From: an uncultured Methanobrevibacter sp. | GTDB taxonomy: Archaea; Methanobacteriota; Methanobacteria; Methanobacteriales; Methanobacteriaceae | Reading direction: 5' to 3' | Length of the DNA: 64,000 bases | NCBI RefSeq assembly: GCF_937881195.1 | Contig: NZ_CALGFC010000056.1 | Coordinates: forward strand, 7,431-71,430 | Part shown: piece by piece, positions 48,497-59,238 of the stretch | Position numbering within the stretch: position 1 is the stretch's first letter | How the letters are laid out: every line of letters begins with the position of its first letter | Program-made: the position numbers and the translations under genes | Notes under the pieces: model-generated | What the model saw: only the letters and a program-made list of their open reading frames with translations | Database searches by the model: none | Told to the model about the DNA's origin: nothing

Positions 48497-49147
48497 CTAT
48501 TTCATGAATTTTTTCGCTGCTTTTTTGAAATAGCCTCTTTTTACAAGTATTGAGATTTTGTTTCCTTTATTTAAAACAGTATCTGGTTTTGGAATAGTTA
48601 ATTTGCCTCCGTGATATGTGGCAATTATTATATATCCATCAGTCGGTGAAACTTCAGATACTTTCTTACCAGTAACTTTTTCATTTTCTATAATCATGTC
48701 TAAAATTTCTGCATTCCCTTTTCCAAATGCAGTTAAATCAGCAACATTTGGGCGTGTTATAATTTTTTCAAGAAAGCCTGCTGCGGTTATTTCAGGGCTT
48801 ATAACATCATCGATTCCAACTTTTCTAAATGCTTCTTCATGGTCTGGATTACTTACTCTAGCTATTATTTTAGGTATTCCATAATCTTTAACTAGTATAC
48901 AGGATAGAAGATTAGCTTCGTCATTCCCTGTAGCTGCTACAAAAAAATCAGCATCTTGTATATTGGCTTCTTCTAATGTTTTTGTATCAGTACCATTTCC
49001 ACAAATTATCAATGCATCTAATTCTGCAGCTGCATTATTACATAGATTTTCACTATTTTCGATTAAAGTAATATCATAACCATCATTTATAAGAAGATCT
49101 GCAAGAGTGAGCCCTACGCGCCCTCCTCCCATTATAATAACATACAT
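48497..49147 (-). CDS. trkA: Potassium uptake regulator TrkA (RCK protein)
   Basis: 216 residues, ATG 49147 behind GTTAAGGTGTTTG. Residues 1-135 are the RCK_N nucleotide domain: [20 protein letters not shown] with the GxGxxG loop, then LIENSENL. Residues 140-216 form the TrkA-C domain. It binds NAD(H) or ATP at the inner face of the membrane and gates the TrkH channel encoded 335 bases upstream on the same strand. Confidence 0.93.
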   Translation of the reverse strand: MYVIIMGGGRVGLTLADLLINDGYDITLIENSENLCNNAAAELDALIICGNGTDTKTLEEANIQDADFFVAATGNDEANLLSCILVKDYGIPKIIARVSNPDHEEAFRKVGIDDVISPEITAAGFLEKIITRPNVADLTAFGKGNAEILDMIIENEKVTGKKVSEVSPTDGYIIIATYHGGKLTIPKPDTVLNKGNKISILVKRGYFKKAAKKFMK

Positions 49148-49482
49148 TCAAACACCTTAACTATTATAAATTATGAAAAATAATAAAATTGACTTTTATA
49201 ACATATTATCAAAGATTGTATCTTTATATACATAATATTATCTAGTATATTTTACAATGTTTTTTAATAAATTGCCATGTTTTTAGATAATTTCAACTAT
49301 TGCATTATTTTCCAATAATTGAATCTAAATTAAATTATTTTAAATTAAATTGTTTTTACATGGCTAATTTTTATAATTTAATTTTAATTATATAATTTTT
49401 ATAATGTTTTTAAGTCTATGTTTATTGGTGTTAATAAGCTTTATTGTCATTTTTTTATTTTTTATTCATTATTTATTTTATT
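49148..49482. other. AT-rich gap between trkH and trkA
   Basis: 335 bases. On the minus strand, an element like ATATACAAAGATACAATC near 49215-49230 could be a separate trkA promoter. The plus strand shows only a weak open frame opposite trkH. No gene. Confidence 0.35.
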
Positions 49483-50934
49483 TCAAAATGTTTTTTTAGG
49501 AACTGCTCCTTTAAAAATCTCAATAAAACTTCTTAAAATTACAAGTACTGGTATTATTTCGAGTCTTCCAATCCACATATTAAATATAGTAATTATTTTT
49601 GCTCCAAAGGGCATATCTCCACTAATAATACCTGTACTAAGTCCTACATTGCCTTGGGCAGAAACTATTTCAAATAGGGAGTTTATTCCATCATAACCAT
49701 AGAAAACTAGCACAGCCCAACCAATTACAATAAATAAAAGATAGAGTGAAATATAAGAACTTGCTTCTCTTACTTGTGTTTCTTTCAATTGCTTATCTGA
49801 TAATTTCATATTAATTACTCTTCCTTCTGGAGAGATTATATTTATTATATTTTTATAAACTCCTCTTAGAAAAGTAATTACTCTTACAATTTTAACCGCA
49901 CCTGCTGTAGATCCTGCAGCACCACCAATGAACATTAAAATTATTATTATGACTTTTATAAAGGTTCCATAATCTTTAAAATTTCCAGAAGGATTAATAC
50001 TTGTCCCTGCAGTTGTTATTGCAGATACAACACTATATAACGCCTCCATAGGTATTATATTAGTAGCTAATATTAGTATAAAGCTTGTAAGAATTATTAT
50101 TCCTATCATAACTTTAAATTGAATATCGCTAAATATTGATTTTCCGCGTGTTTTAACTGCTTGATAGTGAGACAGAAAACTAGTTGCCCCTATTATCATT
50201 ATAATCATAGAAATTATATTAAATGTGTTATTATGATAGAATGCCATATTGGCATTTTTAATCGACATACCTCCAGTTGCTATTGCAGTAAATGTATTAT
50301 TTACAGCATCAAAAACTGGCATTCCCGCTATAATAAATAATATGATTCCTATACTGGTATAAATTAAATATATTTGAAGAATCTTTTTTAATGTATTAGC
50401 AATACTGGGTTTTATTCTATCTTCTCTGGCTTCAGATTTATAAAGACGAGATGCAGCAGTGCCGGAGTGAATCAAAATTCCAATCATTATAACAACAATT
50501 CCTAGCCCTCCTACCCATTGTTCAAGACTTCTAAGAAATAGTATTGAATTAGGTAAAATTTCCACATTTTTAAATATGGTGAAACCACTTCCAGTCCAAG
50601 CAGACATATTTTCAAAAAAAGCATTTATTAATGAGATATCAAGACATATATACATTACAAGGGCACCTATAAATGCAGCCCAAAGCCATGCTAATGATGA
50701 AACTATCATTCCATGCTTTAATCTAACTCTAGTACACCTAGGATTCACTCTTCCAAGCAATGTTCCAACTCCTAAGGATATTAGTGAGGGTATAATAAAT
50801 CCTAAAAGATAAACATGTTCTTTATATATTAAAGCAACAATTATTGGTAATAGAATGACGATTCCTACTCCTTGCATTACTTTACCAAGATAATTTGATA
50901 CTATATAAATATCTCTTCGAGTGATATATTTCAT
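49483..50934 (-). CDS. trkH: Potassium uptake protein TrkH
   Basis: 483 residues. About ten membrane segments. The four pore loops of the TrkH/KtrB family are visible: MSAWTGSGFTIF, FTAIATGGMSI, VSAITTAGTSINPSG and VSAQGNVGLSTG, each with the selectivity-filter glycine. It is the membrane pore for K+ uptake, working with TrkA downstream. The N-terminus begins MKYITRRDIYIVSNYLGKVM; ribosome site weak. Confidence 0.94.
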   Translation of the reverse strand: MKYITRRDIYIVSNYLGKVMQGVGIVILLPIIVALIYKEHVYLLGFIIPSLISLGVGTLLGRVNPRCTRVRLKHGMIVSSLAWLWAAFIGALVMYICLDISLINAFFENMSAWTGSGFTIFKNVEILPNSILFLRSLEQWVGGLGIVVIMIGILIHSGTAASRLYKSEAREDRIKPSIANTLKKILQIYLIYTSIGIILFIIAGMPVFDAVNNTFTAIATGGMSIKNANMAFYHNNTFNIISMIIMIIGATSFLSHYQAVKTRGKSIFSDIQFKVMIGIIILTSFILILATNIIPMEALYSVVSAITTAGTSINPSGNFKDYGTFIKVIIIILMFIGGAAGSTAGAVKIVRVITFLRGVYKNIINIISPEGRVINMKLSDKQLKETQVREASSYISLYLLFIVIGWAVLVFYGYDGINSLFEIVSAQGNVGLSTGIISGDMPFGAKIITIFNMWIGRLEIIPVLVILRSFIEIFKGAVPKKTF

Positions 50935-51407
50935 TTTTAATCATTTGATTTTTATGTATAAATATCTTATTATTATATTAATTTTTAAATAATAATTAAT
51001 TATTAAATTAATTAATTATAATTTTTAAAATAAAATTAATTTAGTTTATTTTATTATCAAATAATTATATTAAAATTAGATTTAAAAGGATTATTGTGCA
51101 ATAAATGGAATAATTTTATAATTGACTATAAAATTGAAGCATATTAATAAAATTAGTATATATGTTTAGAATTAGTATTATTTATTTAAAATTAGTATAT
51201 ATGTTTAGAATTAGTATTATTTATTTAGAATTAGTATTTTATATATTTAGAATTAGTATTATTTGTTTGTATTAAAATAATAATATAATAAATATTATTA
51301 AGGGAATTAGAATCTCTTTTATATTGAAATGATTATCAAATATAATAGAATACTAACTATTAATTTTATATTTATTAGTTATTATCTTATAAATCAATAA
51401 AGCAGTA
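50935..51407. repeat. Intergenic region with 39-base tandem repeat
   Basis: 473 bases between trkH and the TRAM gene. Two exact 39-base units (51149-51187 and 51188-51226) begin AAAATTAGTATATATGTTT and end ATTATTTATTT, followed by two partial copies beginning AGAATTAGTATT up to about 51266. The rest is plain A/T. No gene seen. Confidence 0.7.
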
Positions 51408-51629
51408 TTATTCGACTACTTCTCCGAAAGCGAATTTTCTGCGGGTTGCATTGACTTTTACTTTTACTTCTTGACCAACTTCGGTTCCAGGGATGAATAT
51501 AACAAACCCGTCTACTCTAGCAATACCGTCGCCAGATTTACCTTGGTCTTCTATTTTAACATCGTACTCTGTACCAACTTCTACTGGGCAAGAGAATTCT
51601 TCTTGTCTATTGTAACTATCTTCAAACAT
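51408..51629 (-). CDS. TRAM-domain RNA-binding protein
   Basis: 73 residues from ATG 51629 (MFEDSYNRQEEF), preceded by TAGGTGTTATTAAA; a longer frame exists but lacks a ribosome site. The protein is almost only a TRAM domain: CPVEVGTEYDVKIEDQGKSG, then DGIARVDGFVIFIPGTEVGQ, then VKVKVNATRRKFAFGEVVE. Single-TRAM proteins of methanogens bind RNA and have been proposed as archaeal cold-shock-type RNA chaperones. Codon and base use is less A/T-rich than the surrounding DNA, suggesting high expression. Confidence 0.93.
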   Translation of the reverse strand: MFEDSYNRQEEFSCPVEVGTEYDVKIEDQGKSGDGIARVDGFVIFIPGTEVGQEVKVKVNATRRKFAFGEVVE

Positions 51630-52473
51630 TTTAATAACACCTAGTTTTGGATTAGCTAATACCAATCCTTAACTTCAATGCAAAAGTAGTAATACCATAA
51701 AAATTTATCATACAACCAATTTAAATAAGTAATAAAATAATTAATTAAAAAAAGTATGAATTTATATTCAGTAAAATCAGTATGAATTTATATTCAATTT
51801 TATTTTTAATATTCTATTTTTTTTAAAAATTTAATTAATTCAGAAAAAACCTATGTATATATTATCTATTTTATGCATTGTTATTACAATGTTTTTTAAA
51901 GTATATAAATATATCTATTTTATGGGATGTTAGAACATTTATGATTTTATTTTGAAAATAATATTTTAAAAATTATAATAGGGGGATTATTATTAAAATA
52001 TTTTTTATTAGTAATATTTAGTAACATGATTATTAAGTCAGTTTGTTTATAACTTTATTTTCATTTTCTTTATAAATTTATAATTTTATTCTCATAAAAT
52101 TTATTAATTTTATATAATTATTACAAATTATCTATAATATTATATTGTATTAATATAATTATTCTAAAGGGTATATATAATTATTATAAATTATAAGATT
52201 AAACACAATTAATCTAATAAAATAATACTAAATACTATCTAATAGGGAATACTAAATAGTTATAAGAAATAGAATAAATATATTATTATCGTATATTAAA
52301 TTGTATATTTAAATTTAATAAGATATATAAATAAAAAAATTTTGTAATCTTTTAATTTAGAAAAAAATTATAATATTCTAATCATTATTATATTGATAAT
52401 TTTCAATTAGTTGTTAAAGTTAATCTGTAATTTAAGCTTAAATTTTGATTTGAGCTTTCTCAATGTGGTGTAT
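51630..52473. other. 844-base AT-rich region
   Basis: This holds the TRAM gene leader and a long low-complexity gap. An 18-base direct repeat (AGTATGAATTTATATTCA) occurs at 51753-51770 and 51779-51796. A GGGGGA at about 51981 looks like a ribosome site but no open frame follows. TATA-like elements abound. No gene or RNA supported. Confidence 0.45.
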
Positions 52474-53577
52474 ATGAAACATAAAACGGTTATATTTTTA
52501 GCTATTGGTTTAGCAATAATGGGAGTTATGCTATATTTTATTGGCATAGATCAGGTTATTGATGCATTGAAGCTAGCTAATTTCTGGTATATATTATTGG
52601 CTGTAATAATACAATTCTTTATTTTCTATTTATATGCTCTAAGGTGGAATATAGTCAATAAAACAGCTAATATTAAAACAACAACTAAAGAGTTAATTCC
52701 AATGGTTTTAGTTGGTATGGCAATTAATAATATAACTCCTAGTGGCCGAGGTGGTGGTGAACCTGTTCGAGCATATCTTCTTTCTAAAAAGACTAATAAA
52801 CCGACTGAAGAGACTTTTGCAACAGTTATAGCTGATAGGGCTCTAGACACATTTCCTTTTTTAGTTCTTGCGGTTATTACTATTATCGCAGTCACAATAT
52901 ACTTCTCTTTAAGTCAATTAATTTTATCAATTCTAATTATTTCGGTTATTGTAATTACAATAGCTTTTATTCTTTTAGTTTACATGTCAATAAATCAAAA
53001 AGCTGGAGAAAAGATAACAAAATGGATTGTTCACATTATAAAATTTTTTTATAGAAGTATAGATCCTGAAACATTAGAAAAAAAAGTTATTAAAGCTATT
53101 GCAGGATTTCAAAAAACCATGAAGAGGATGTTGGCAGACAAGATGATTTTATACTATGGATTACCTCTTTCTTTTATTATTTGGGCAATTGAGATATCTA
53201 GAGTTTTTATAGTTTTTTTAGCTTTTGGAGCTAGTGTAGATCCAATTTTAATTGGGGAAGTTTTTATTGTTGCTAGTTTAATTGGTATGATTCCAATCCT
53301 TCCTGGAGGTATTGGGGCTGTTGATGGGGTTATGATTCTTTTTTATAGTTCAGCCGGGATTTCTCCGTCTATAAGTGCAGCTGCGACTGTCATCGAGAGA
53401 CTTATATCTTTTTGGATGCCGACTATAATTGGATTTGTAATACTTCCTCATTATGGTTCATCAGTTCTTGATAAAATAAGTACTACTAGTATTAGTGAAG
53501 AAGAAACAGCTAAAGAGATTATTGATGAATTAGACTATATTGAGGATACTGAAGAGGAAAATACAAAACCTAAATAA
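52474..53577 (+). CDS. UPF0104/AglD-like polytopic membrane protein (LPG synthase TM family)
   Basis: 367 residues from ATG 52474. About eight membrane segments. The family markers are VGMAINNITPSGRGGGEPVR (GG-EP-R motif) and GMIPILPGGIGAVDGVMILF, followed by ERLISFWMP. The charged tail (EEETAKEIIDELDYIEDTEE) is cytoplasmic. Family members include the lysyl-phosphatidylglycerol synthase flippase part and AglD-like proteins, so lipid-linked substrate movement is plausible. Not in an obvious operon. Confidence 0.88.
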   Translation: MKHKTVIFLAIGLAIMGVMLYFIGIDQVIDALKLANFWYILLAVIIQFFIFYLYALRWNIVNKTANIKTTTKELIPMVLVGMAINNITPSGRGGGEPVRAYLLSKKTNKPTEETFATVIADRALDTFPFLVLAVITIIAVTIYFSLSQLILSILIISVIVITIAFILLVYMSINQKAGEKITKWIVHIIKFFYRSIDPETLEKKVIKAIAGFQKTMKRMLADKMILYYGLPLSFIIWAIEISRVFIVFLAFGASVDPILIGEVFIVASLIGMIPILPGGIGAVDGVMILFYSSAGISPSISAAATVIERLISFWMPTIIGFVILPHYGSSVLDKISTTSISEEETAKEIIDELDYIEDTEEENTKPK

Positions 53578-53702
53578 TTAATAAAAAAGTATGATCCTAT
53601 TAAAAAATCATAAAATGATTATCAATATAATGACTATTAAAAATAAAAATCAAATAGAAAACTTTATTTTATAATAAGTGAAATTTTAAATTGGTGAAAT
53701 TT

Positions 53703-54596
53703 ATGCAATTAAATGGTGTAGATATAAAAGATACTTATGCAGAAGCTTTTGGAATAAAAGTTTCTAGGTTATTAGTGACTGCAGCAACTAAAAAATTAGC
53801 TCTTGTAGCAGCTACTGAAGCAACTGGTTATGGAACTTCTGTAATTGGATGTCCTGCTGAAGTTGGAATCGATGGATATGTTTCTCCTCTTGAAACTCCT
53901 GATGGAAGACCTGGTTATACTATAATGATTTGTAACTCTAGTAAAAAGAAGTTAGATCATGAACTTCTTGAAAGAATTGGTATGGGCATATTAACCGCTC
54001 CTACTACTGCAGTATTCAATGCATTAGAAGATACTGAAGAAGTTTTAAAAGCAGGATTTAAATTAAAATTCTTTGGGGATGGATATGAGAAAGAAGTTGA
54101 AGTAGGTGGAAAAACTGTTCAGTCTATTCCAATTATGTCTGGTGATTTCTTAGTTGAATCTGATTTTGGAATGAAAGAAGGTGTAGCTGGAGGAAACTTC
54201 TTTATACTTGCAGATAGCCAAATGAATGCTCTTGTAGCAGCTGAAGCAGCTGTTGATGCAATTTATGAAGTACCGGGAACAATAACTCCCTTCCCTGGAG
54301 GAATTGTTGCTTCTGGATCTAAAGTAGGATGTAATGAATATAATTTCTTAAATGCTTCTACAAATGAGAAAATGTGTGTTTCTTTAAAGGATGAAGTTGT
54401 AGAAAGTGAAATAAGAGAAGATGTAAATGGTATTTATGAAATAGTTATTGATGGTATTGATGAAGAATCTGTAAGAGAAGCTATGAAACAAGGAATAAAA
54501 GCTGCTTGTACAATTCCAGGTATCAAAGAAATCAGTGCCGGTAACTATGGTGGAAACTTAGGTGCTTATAAAGTTAATTTAAGAGATTTATTCTAA
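53703..54596 (+). CDS. ftr: Formylmethanofuran:tetrahydromethanopterin formyltransferase
   Basis: 297 residues from ATG 53703, with GGTGA five bases upstream. [20 protein letters not shown], then [40 protein letters not shown] and [20 protein letters not shown] are characteristic Ftr blocks, and the length equals the family norm. It moves the formyl group from methanofuran to H4MPT, the second step of CO2 reduction to methane. Its codons are GC-richer than its surroundings, in line with strong expression. Confidence 0.97.
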   Translation: MQLNGVDIKDTYAEAFGIKVSRLLVTAATKKLALVAATEATGYGTSVIGCPAEVGIDGYVSPLETPDGRPGYTIMICNSSKKKLDHELLERIGMGILTAPTTAVFNALEDTEEVLKAGFKLKFFGDGYEKEVEVGGKTVQSIPIMSGDFLVESDFGMKEGVAGGNFFILADSQMNALVAAEAAVDAIYEVPGTITPFPGGIVASGSKVGCNEYNFLNASTNEKMCVSLKDEVVESEIREDVNGIYEIVIDGIDEESVREAMKQGIKAACTIPGIKEISAGNYGGNLGAYKVNLRDLF

Positions 54597-54892
54597 TTAG
54601 CTAATTCTTTTTGATTAAGCACTTTTTTATTATTTTTTTATTTTATTATTCTTTATTTTATTATTTTTTCTTTTATTATTAATTTATTTTTATATTAATA
54701 TTTTAATTTTTTTCATGATCTTTTTAATTATTTTATTTCTTTATTTTAATCTTTTAAAATTATTATTTTCTTTATTTTGGTATCTTATTAGCAATTCTAA
54801 TAGTATTCTAATTATTATTCTAATTTTTCCAGCAATTATTAATTAGAATAATTTATATAATTTAATAACTAATTTTTTAATGTGGGTTTGTT

Positions 54893-55423
54893 ATGTTACT
54901 TAATGAAATATTAGAATATAATAAAGAATTTGCTGAAGAATTTGAAGGGATTAAAATATCCCATATACCTCAAAAAAAATTAGTCATTGTTACTTGTATG
55001 GACACACGACTTACTGATGGATTTTTAGAAAAAGCTATGGGCATTAGTCGTGGGGATGCAAAAATAATAAAAAATGCGGGAAACAATGTTTTAGGCCGTG
55101 ATGTTATACGCTCTGTAGCTGCTGCAATATTTGCTTTAGGTGCTGAAGAAATTATGGTAGTTGGACATTATGATTGTGGAATGTCTAATGTTAATGGCGA
55201 AAAATTAAAATCAAATATGTTGGAACGTGATATTCCTTCTGAAGAAATAGCTAAAGTAAATATTGAAGATTGGATTGGTTCAATTGAAAGTGAAGAATCG
55301 AATGTAATAGATGGAGTTAATAAAATTAGAAATTCTCCTCTTATTCCTAAAGATGTCCCTATTCATGGTATTATTATGGATCCAATCAATGGTAAAGTAG
55401 ATTTATTAATAAATGGATATTAA
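54893..55423 (+). CDS. cab: Beta-class carbonic anhydrase (Cab-like)
   Basis: 176 residues from ATG 54893. The zinc site is CMDTRLTDGFLEKAMGISRG (Cys, Asp-Arg dyad) and VVGHYDCGM (His and Cys). AKIIKNAGNNVLGRDVIRSV is also conserved. It matches the plant-type/Cab branch known in Methanothermobacter. It interconverts CO2 and bicarbonate in the cytosol, supplying CO2 for methanogenesis; placement after ftr fits. Confidence 0.94.
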   Translation: MLLNEILEYNKEFAEEFEGIKISHIPQKKLVIVTCMDTRLTDGFLEKAMGISRGDAKIIKNAGNNVLGRDVIRSVAAAIFALGAEEIMVVGHYDCGMSNVNGEKLKSNMLERDIPSEEIAKVNIEDWIGSIESEESNVIDGVNKIRNSPLIPKDVPIHGIIMDPINGKVDLLINGY

Positions 55424-55640
55424 ATTTTATTTTTTATTATAAAACTTGATTTTTATTTTTATAATATATTTTTTATAATTTATTTTATTATAACTTATTT
55501 TTTAGACTAATATTTTAATTATTTTTTCTTTAGTCTTTTTATAATTTTATTTTATTTTATAATATCATTATATAATACAATTATTATTATTATTATTATT
55601 TGAATTATTGAAATTCTCTTCTTTTTTCAACTTTTTTATC

Positions 55641-56810
55641 TTATTTTTTTTCTTCTAGAACAACTTCAATTTTTCCATATTCCTTAGCTATTTTCATTAT
55701 TTCTTCATGAGATAGATTAACACCAAATATTAAATTTTCTTTTTTTAATGCTTCTACCATTTTATCAAGTGCTTCATGATTAGGTCCAGATATCCAATGA
55801 GAATGTATTCCATTTACTGATTCATATATTGATTCAAGAGCTTTTTTTGTTTCTTCGTCTTTATCTATCATTCCGAAGAATCTATCGACCTGTTCTCTAG
55901 ATGAAGCTTCAATTTTTCTTTTCAATGGTTCTTTAAGGTAGGGATAATGATATTCTATGTTTTCAATGGAACAACCATGATCTAAAATTATTTCCATTTC
56001 TTTTTTTGTATCTTCAATATCATGCTTTGTAGTTATTTTTATAAGATTTGGTTGAATTGCCGCGAAATATATATCGCTTCCTCCACTTTCTTCAGGAGAT
56101 ATGACTCTATTTGCTCCAGAATGATAAAGTCTGTTTATGTTTTCTTTTTTACTTGCTCTAGATACAATCCAAAGTTTTTCTGATATTTCTCTCGATGTTA
56201 TTGTTACAAATAAGTTGTCTACATCGTTTCCAGTAGCTAGTATAAGTCCAACTGCTTTTTTAATCCCTGCATATTCTAAAGTTTCATCTTCAGTTGCATC
56301 TCCATTAATAACCAATATATCACTTTTTTCTTCTAATTTTTCAGTAACTTCTTTGTTTTTGTCAATAATAACAATTTTCTGGTTTCTTTTTATTAGTTCA
56401 TCTGCTACAACGACTCCAACTCTTCCATACCCGCACAATATGTAATGTCCTTTTAAGGATTTAATAGTTCTTTTCATCTTAACACCACTTCTAACTTCTT
56501 CAATCCTTTGACCAAATAAAGATATGCTTAAACTAAATACATATGCAAGGAGTCCTACTCCTCCAATAGCTAATGTAACTGCAAACATCTTTTGTTCAGG
56601 CGTTATTGGTATTATATCTCCATAACCTAGTGTAGCTACTGTTACTATTGTAAAATATATTGAATTAACTATATCTAGGTTCATTATCAAAAGGGAACCA
56701 ATTATCCCATAACCAATAAGTATTCCTAATGCAATCAGCGAATAAATAAGTATATTTGTTGGAACATCACCAAGTGCTTTTTTAATCATTTCTGGAGGAT
56801 CTCGACTCAA
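55641..56810 (-). CDS. Two-TM potassium channel with RCK domain (MthK-like)
   Basis: 389 residues from TTG 56810, with AAAGGTGTTTA before it. Two membrane segments flank the selectivity filter TVATLGYGDIIP. The RCK_N domain follows at about 115 (GHYILCGYGRVGVVVADELI). After residue 230 the chain departs from the usual RCK_C layout and includes LDHGCSIENIEYHYPYLKEP and SNGIHSHWISGPNH-like text, with charged helices. MthK-type channels open with Ca2+ or nucleotides; here the ligand is unclear because the C-terminal lobe is atypical. Confidence 0.88.
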   Translation of the reverse strand: MSRDPPEMIKKALGDVPTNILIYSLIALGILIGYGIIGSLLIMNLDIVNSIYFTIVTVATLGYGDIIPITPEQKMFAVTLAIGGVGLLAYVFSLSISLFGQRIEEVRSGVKMKRTIKSLKGHYILCGYGRVGVVVADELIKRNQKIVIIDKNKEVTEKLEEKSDILVINGDATEDETLEYAGIKKAVGLILATGNDVDNLFVTITSREISEKLWIVSRASKKENINRLYHSGANRVISPEESGGSDIYFAAIQPNLIKITTKHDIEDTKKEMEIILDHGCSIENIEYHYPYLKEPLKRKIEASSREQVDRFFGMIDKDEETKKALESIYESVNGIHSHWISGPNHEALDKMVEALKKENLIFGVNLSHEEIMKIAKEYGKIEVVLEEKK

Positions 56811-57531
56811 ATAAACACCTTTAAAATTGTATAATTATTTGTTTACTAACAATATTTTTTGTATTATCTTTTCTTGATTACATTTATAATTAATTTGATT
56901 AATCATTAGTTTGTAAAAAATTTTAATAATATATTAATTATAATTTTATTAATCTTTATATCTTTTATCATTATCTTTAATTAAACGATTTAAACATTTT
57001 TATTTTATATAAAAAATTAAAAAAATTTTTATAATTATCATAATTTATAAATTTTTTATTTATAATTAGAGTTTTATAGATGAAAATTGTTTATTTTGAT
57101 TATATTGATCTTTATTTGTAATTTATAGCTATATACTCCAAATAACTCTTTTTAAAAATATTTGTTATATTAACTAATATTTATTGATGATATATTAATA
57201 GAGTATTATTAAATATAATAGGTTTTATGTTATTATGGGAGATTTATTTGAAATATATTTATTATTAATTATGAAATATTTATTTATTAGATTTTCATTT
57301 GAATTAATAGTAAATTTGAATTAATAGCAAATATAATAAAATAAATAAATAATTAAAAAAATAAATAATTATGTATAATGATAAATAAAATATAATTATT
57401 TTGTAATTATCAGTAATATTATGTTTGAAATATTAGATTTTATATTTAAATATTAAATATACATTTAGAATATTCAATACTTTTTTATTATTTTATTATT
57501 TTAATATTTATTATAAATGTGGAGATTTAAG
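56811..57531. other. 721-base AT-rich divergent region
   Basis: Between the channel gene (minus) and nnr (plus). Low-complexity A/T with a direct repeat TTTGAATTAATAG at about 57299 and 57315. TATTTAAATATTAAATATAC near 57440-57466 is a possible nnr promoter area. A 29-codon frame at 57235-57324 was considered and not called. No RNA recognised. Confidence 0.4.
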
Positions 57532-59106
57532 ATGGACCCTATTGATATGATAGTAACAGATATAAATTGCGAAGATTTAGGCCTATCTAGGCTATGCTTA
57601 ATGGAAAATGCAGGAAAATGTTTGTCGGATGAGATTTCTACTTTATCCACTTTTACTTTTTCAAAACCAGTTAAAATAGCAATTTTCACTGGTTCTGGGG
57701 GTAATGGTGGAGATGGGTTCGTGGCTGCTAGACATCTCTTAAATCGTGGATTTGAAGTAGAAATTTTCATGCTGGCAAAACCAAGAGATATTAAATCAAT
57801 CGATGCTCAAATAAATTTTGAAATTTTACAAAATATGGTTCCTCATATTTCAAGATTAAATATCACAGAATTAAATGATTCTACAGATATAGAAATGATT
57901 GAAATAGCTAAATCACAAAATTTCAGTGAATATATTATTATTGATGGAATTTTAGGGACTGGAATCAAAGGAAATCTTGGAAAAAAAGTTAAAAAAGCTA
58001 TAGGGGTAATAAATAGATCAAATGCTCTAAAAGTATCTATAGATGTTCCTTCTGGAATGGATCCATTAACCGGGGAAATAGAAGATATAGCTGTAAAACC
58101 AGAATACACTCTCACATTCCATAGGGTTAAAACAGGTGTTAAAAAAGCCAGTCTTACTGATGAATCTTCTGTTGGGGGACTCATAATCTCGGATATTGGA
58201 ATCCCAATTGAAGCAGAGATATTTGTTGGTAGTGGAGATTTGATTAGATTGAAAAATAGGAGAGATGATTCTCATAAAGGAAATAATGGAAAAATATTGA
58301 TCATTGGTGGAAATAAGGACTATCACGGAGCTCCAACTATCGCTGGTTTATCTGCTTTATCTTCTGGGGCAGATTTGGTTTATATTGCTACTCCAAAATC
58401 AGCATGCTTGGCTATTAAACAAGAATCGCCAAATTTGATCGTCAAAGGATTATCTGGTGAAAATGAAGACTATTTGAGTTTAGATAACTTAGATGAAATA
58501 TTAGATATTATTAATAATCATAATATTGATGTAATACTGATGGGTCCGGGCGCAGGACTAAATGATGAAACTGGAAAATTATTTAATATATTGGCTAAAA
58601 AAATAGAAATCCCTCTAGTTTTAGATGCCGATGCTTTAAAATTAATTAATCCTACTTTAATAAAGAATAGGGAAGATGTAATTATTACTCCTCATTTTAA
58701 TGAATTAAATGTTTTTTTCGATGATTTCATAGAGGATTCAGAAAATTTATCTATTTTGGATATTGGTGGAGATTATGATAAATTTAATGAAAGTTTATCT
58801 AATTTGCAGGTTATAACTAGAAATATAAATGGTACGGTTATATTAAAAGGGAAATATGATATAATTTTCAAAGGTAACAAATTTAGAATCAATAAAACTG
58901 GAAATTCAGGGATGACTGTTGGGGGAACTGGTGATTCTCTAGCAGGTATAGCTGCAAGTATTCTATCTCAAGGATTAGATGGTTATAATGCAGGTTCATT
59001 AGCTGCTTATTTAAATGGAAAAGCAGGAGATCTTGCTAAAGAAGAATATGGTAATGGTTTTCTAGCAAGTCATTTATCCGAATTTTTAGGATTATTAATG
59101 GAATAA
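57532..59106 (+). CDS. nnr: Bifunctional NAD(P)H-hydrate epimerase/dehydratase
   Basis: 524 residues from ATG 57532, behind GTGGAG. The N-terminal YjeF_N domain (about 1-215) has TGSGGNGGDGFVAARHLLNR and IDVPSGMDPLTGEIED. The C-terminal carbohydrate-kinase-like domain (about 230-524) has KILIIGGNKDYHGAPTIAGL, VILMGPGAGLNDE and GNSGMTVGGTGDSLAGIAAS, where GTGD is catalytic. The enzyme repairs hydrated NADH and NADPH. The fused form is common in archaea. Confidence 0.95.
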   Translation: MDPIDMIVTDINCEDLGLSRLCLMENAGKCLSDEISTLSTFTFSKPVKIAIFTGSGGNGGDGFVAARHLLNRGFEVEIFMLAKPRDIKSIDAQINFEILQNMVPHISRLNITELNDSTDIEMIEIAKSQNFSEYIIIDGILGTGIKGNLGKKVKKAIGVINRSNALKVSIDVPSGMDPLTGEIEDIAVKPEYTLTFHRVKTGVKKASLTDESSVGGLIISDIGIPIEAEIFVGSGDLIRLKNRRDDSHKGNNGKILIIGGNKDYHGAPTIAGLSALSSGADLVYIATPKSACLAIKQESPNLIVKGLSGENEDYLSLDNLDEILDIINNHNIDVILMGPGAGLNDETGKLFNILAKKIEIPLVLDADALKLINPTLIKNREDVIITPHFNELNVFFDDFIEDSENLSILDIGGDYDKFNESLSNLQVITRNINGTVILKGKYDIIFKGNKFRINKTGNSGMTVGGTGDSLAGIAASILSQGLDGYNAGSLAAYLNGKAGDLAKEEYGNGFLASHLSEFLGLLME

Positions 59107-59141
59107 TTGTATTAATATTATATTTATATTTTTATTATTTT

Positions 59142-59222
59142 CTATTAATTTTATTATTCTCAATTAATTTTATTATTCTCAATTAATTTTATTATTTTTA
59201 ATTAATTTTATTATTTCTAATT
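59142..59222. repeat. Four tandem copies of about 20 bases
   Basis: The unit AATTAATTTTATTATT-T/C-T repeats four times with small changes between nnr and sfsA. It ends 17 bases before the sfsA start, so it overlaps that gene's leader or promoter. No function evident. Confidence 0.6.
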
Positions 59223-59238
59223 AATGCGAGTAATATAA

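Noticed and set aside
57235..57324. A 29-codon frame beginning MGDLFEIYLLLIMKYLF
   Set aside because: No ribosome site and composition expected from AT-rich DNA.
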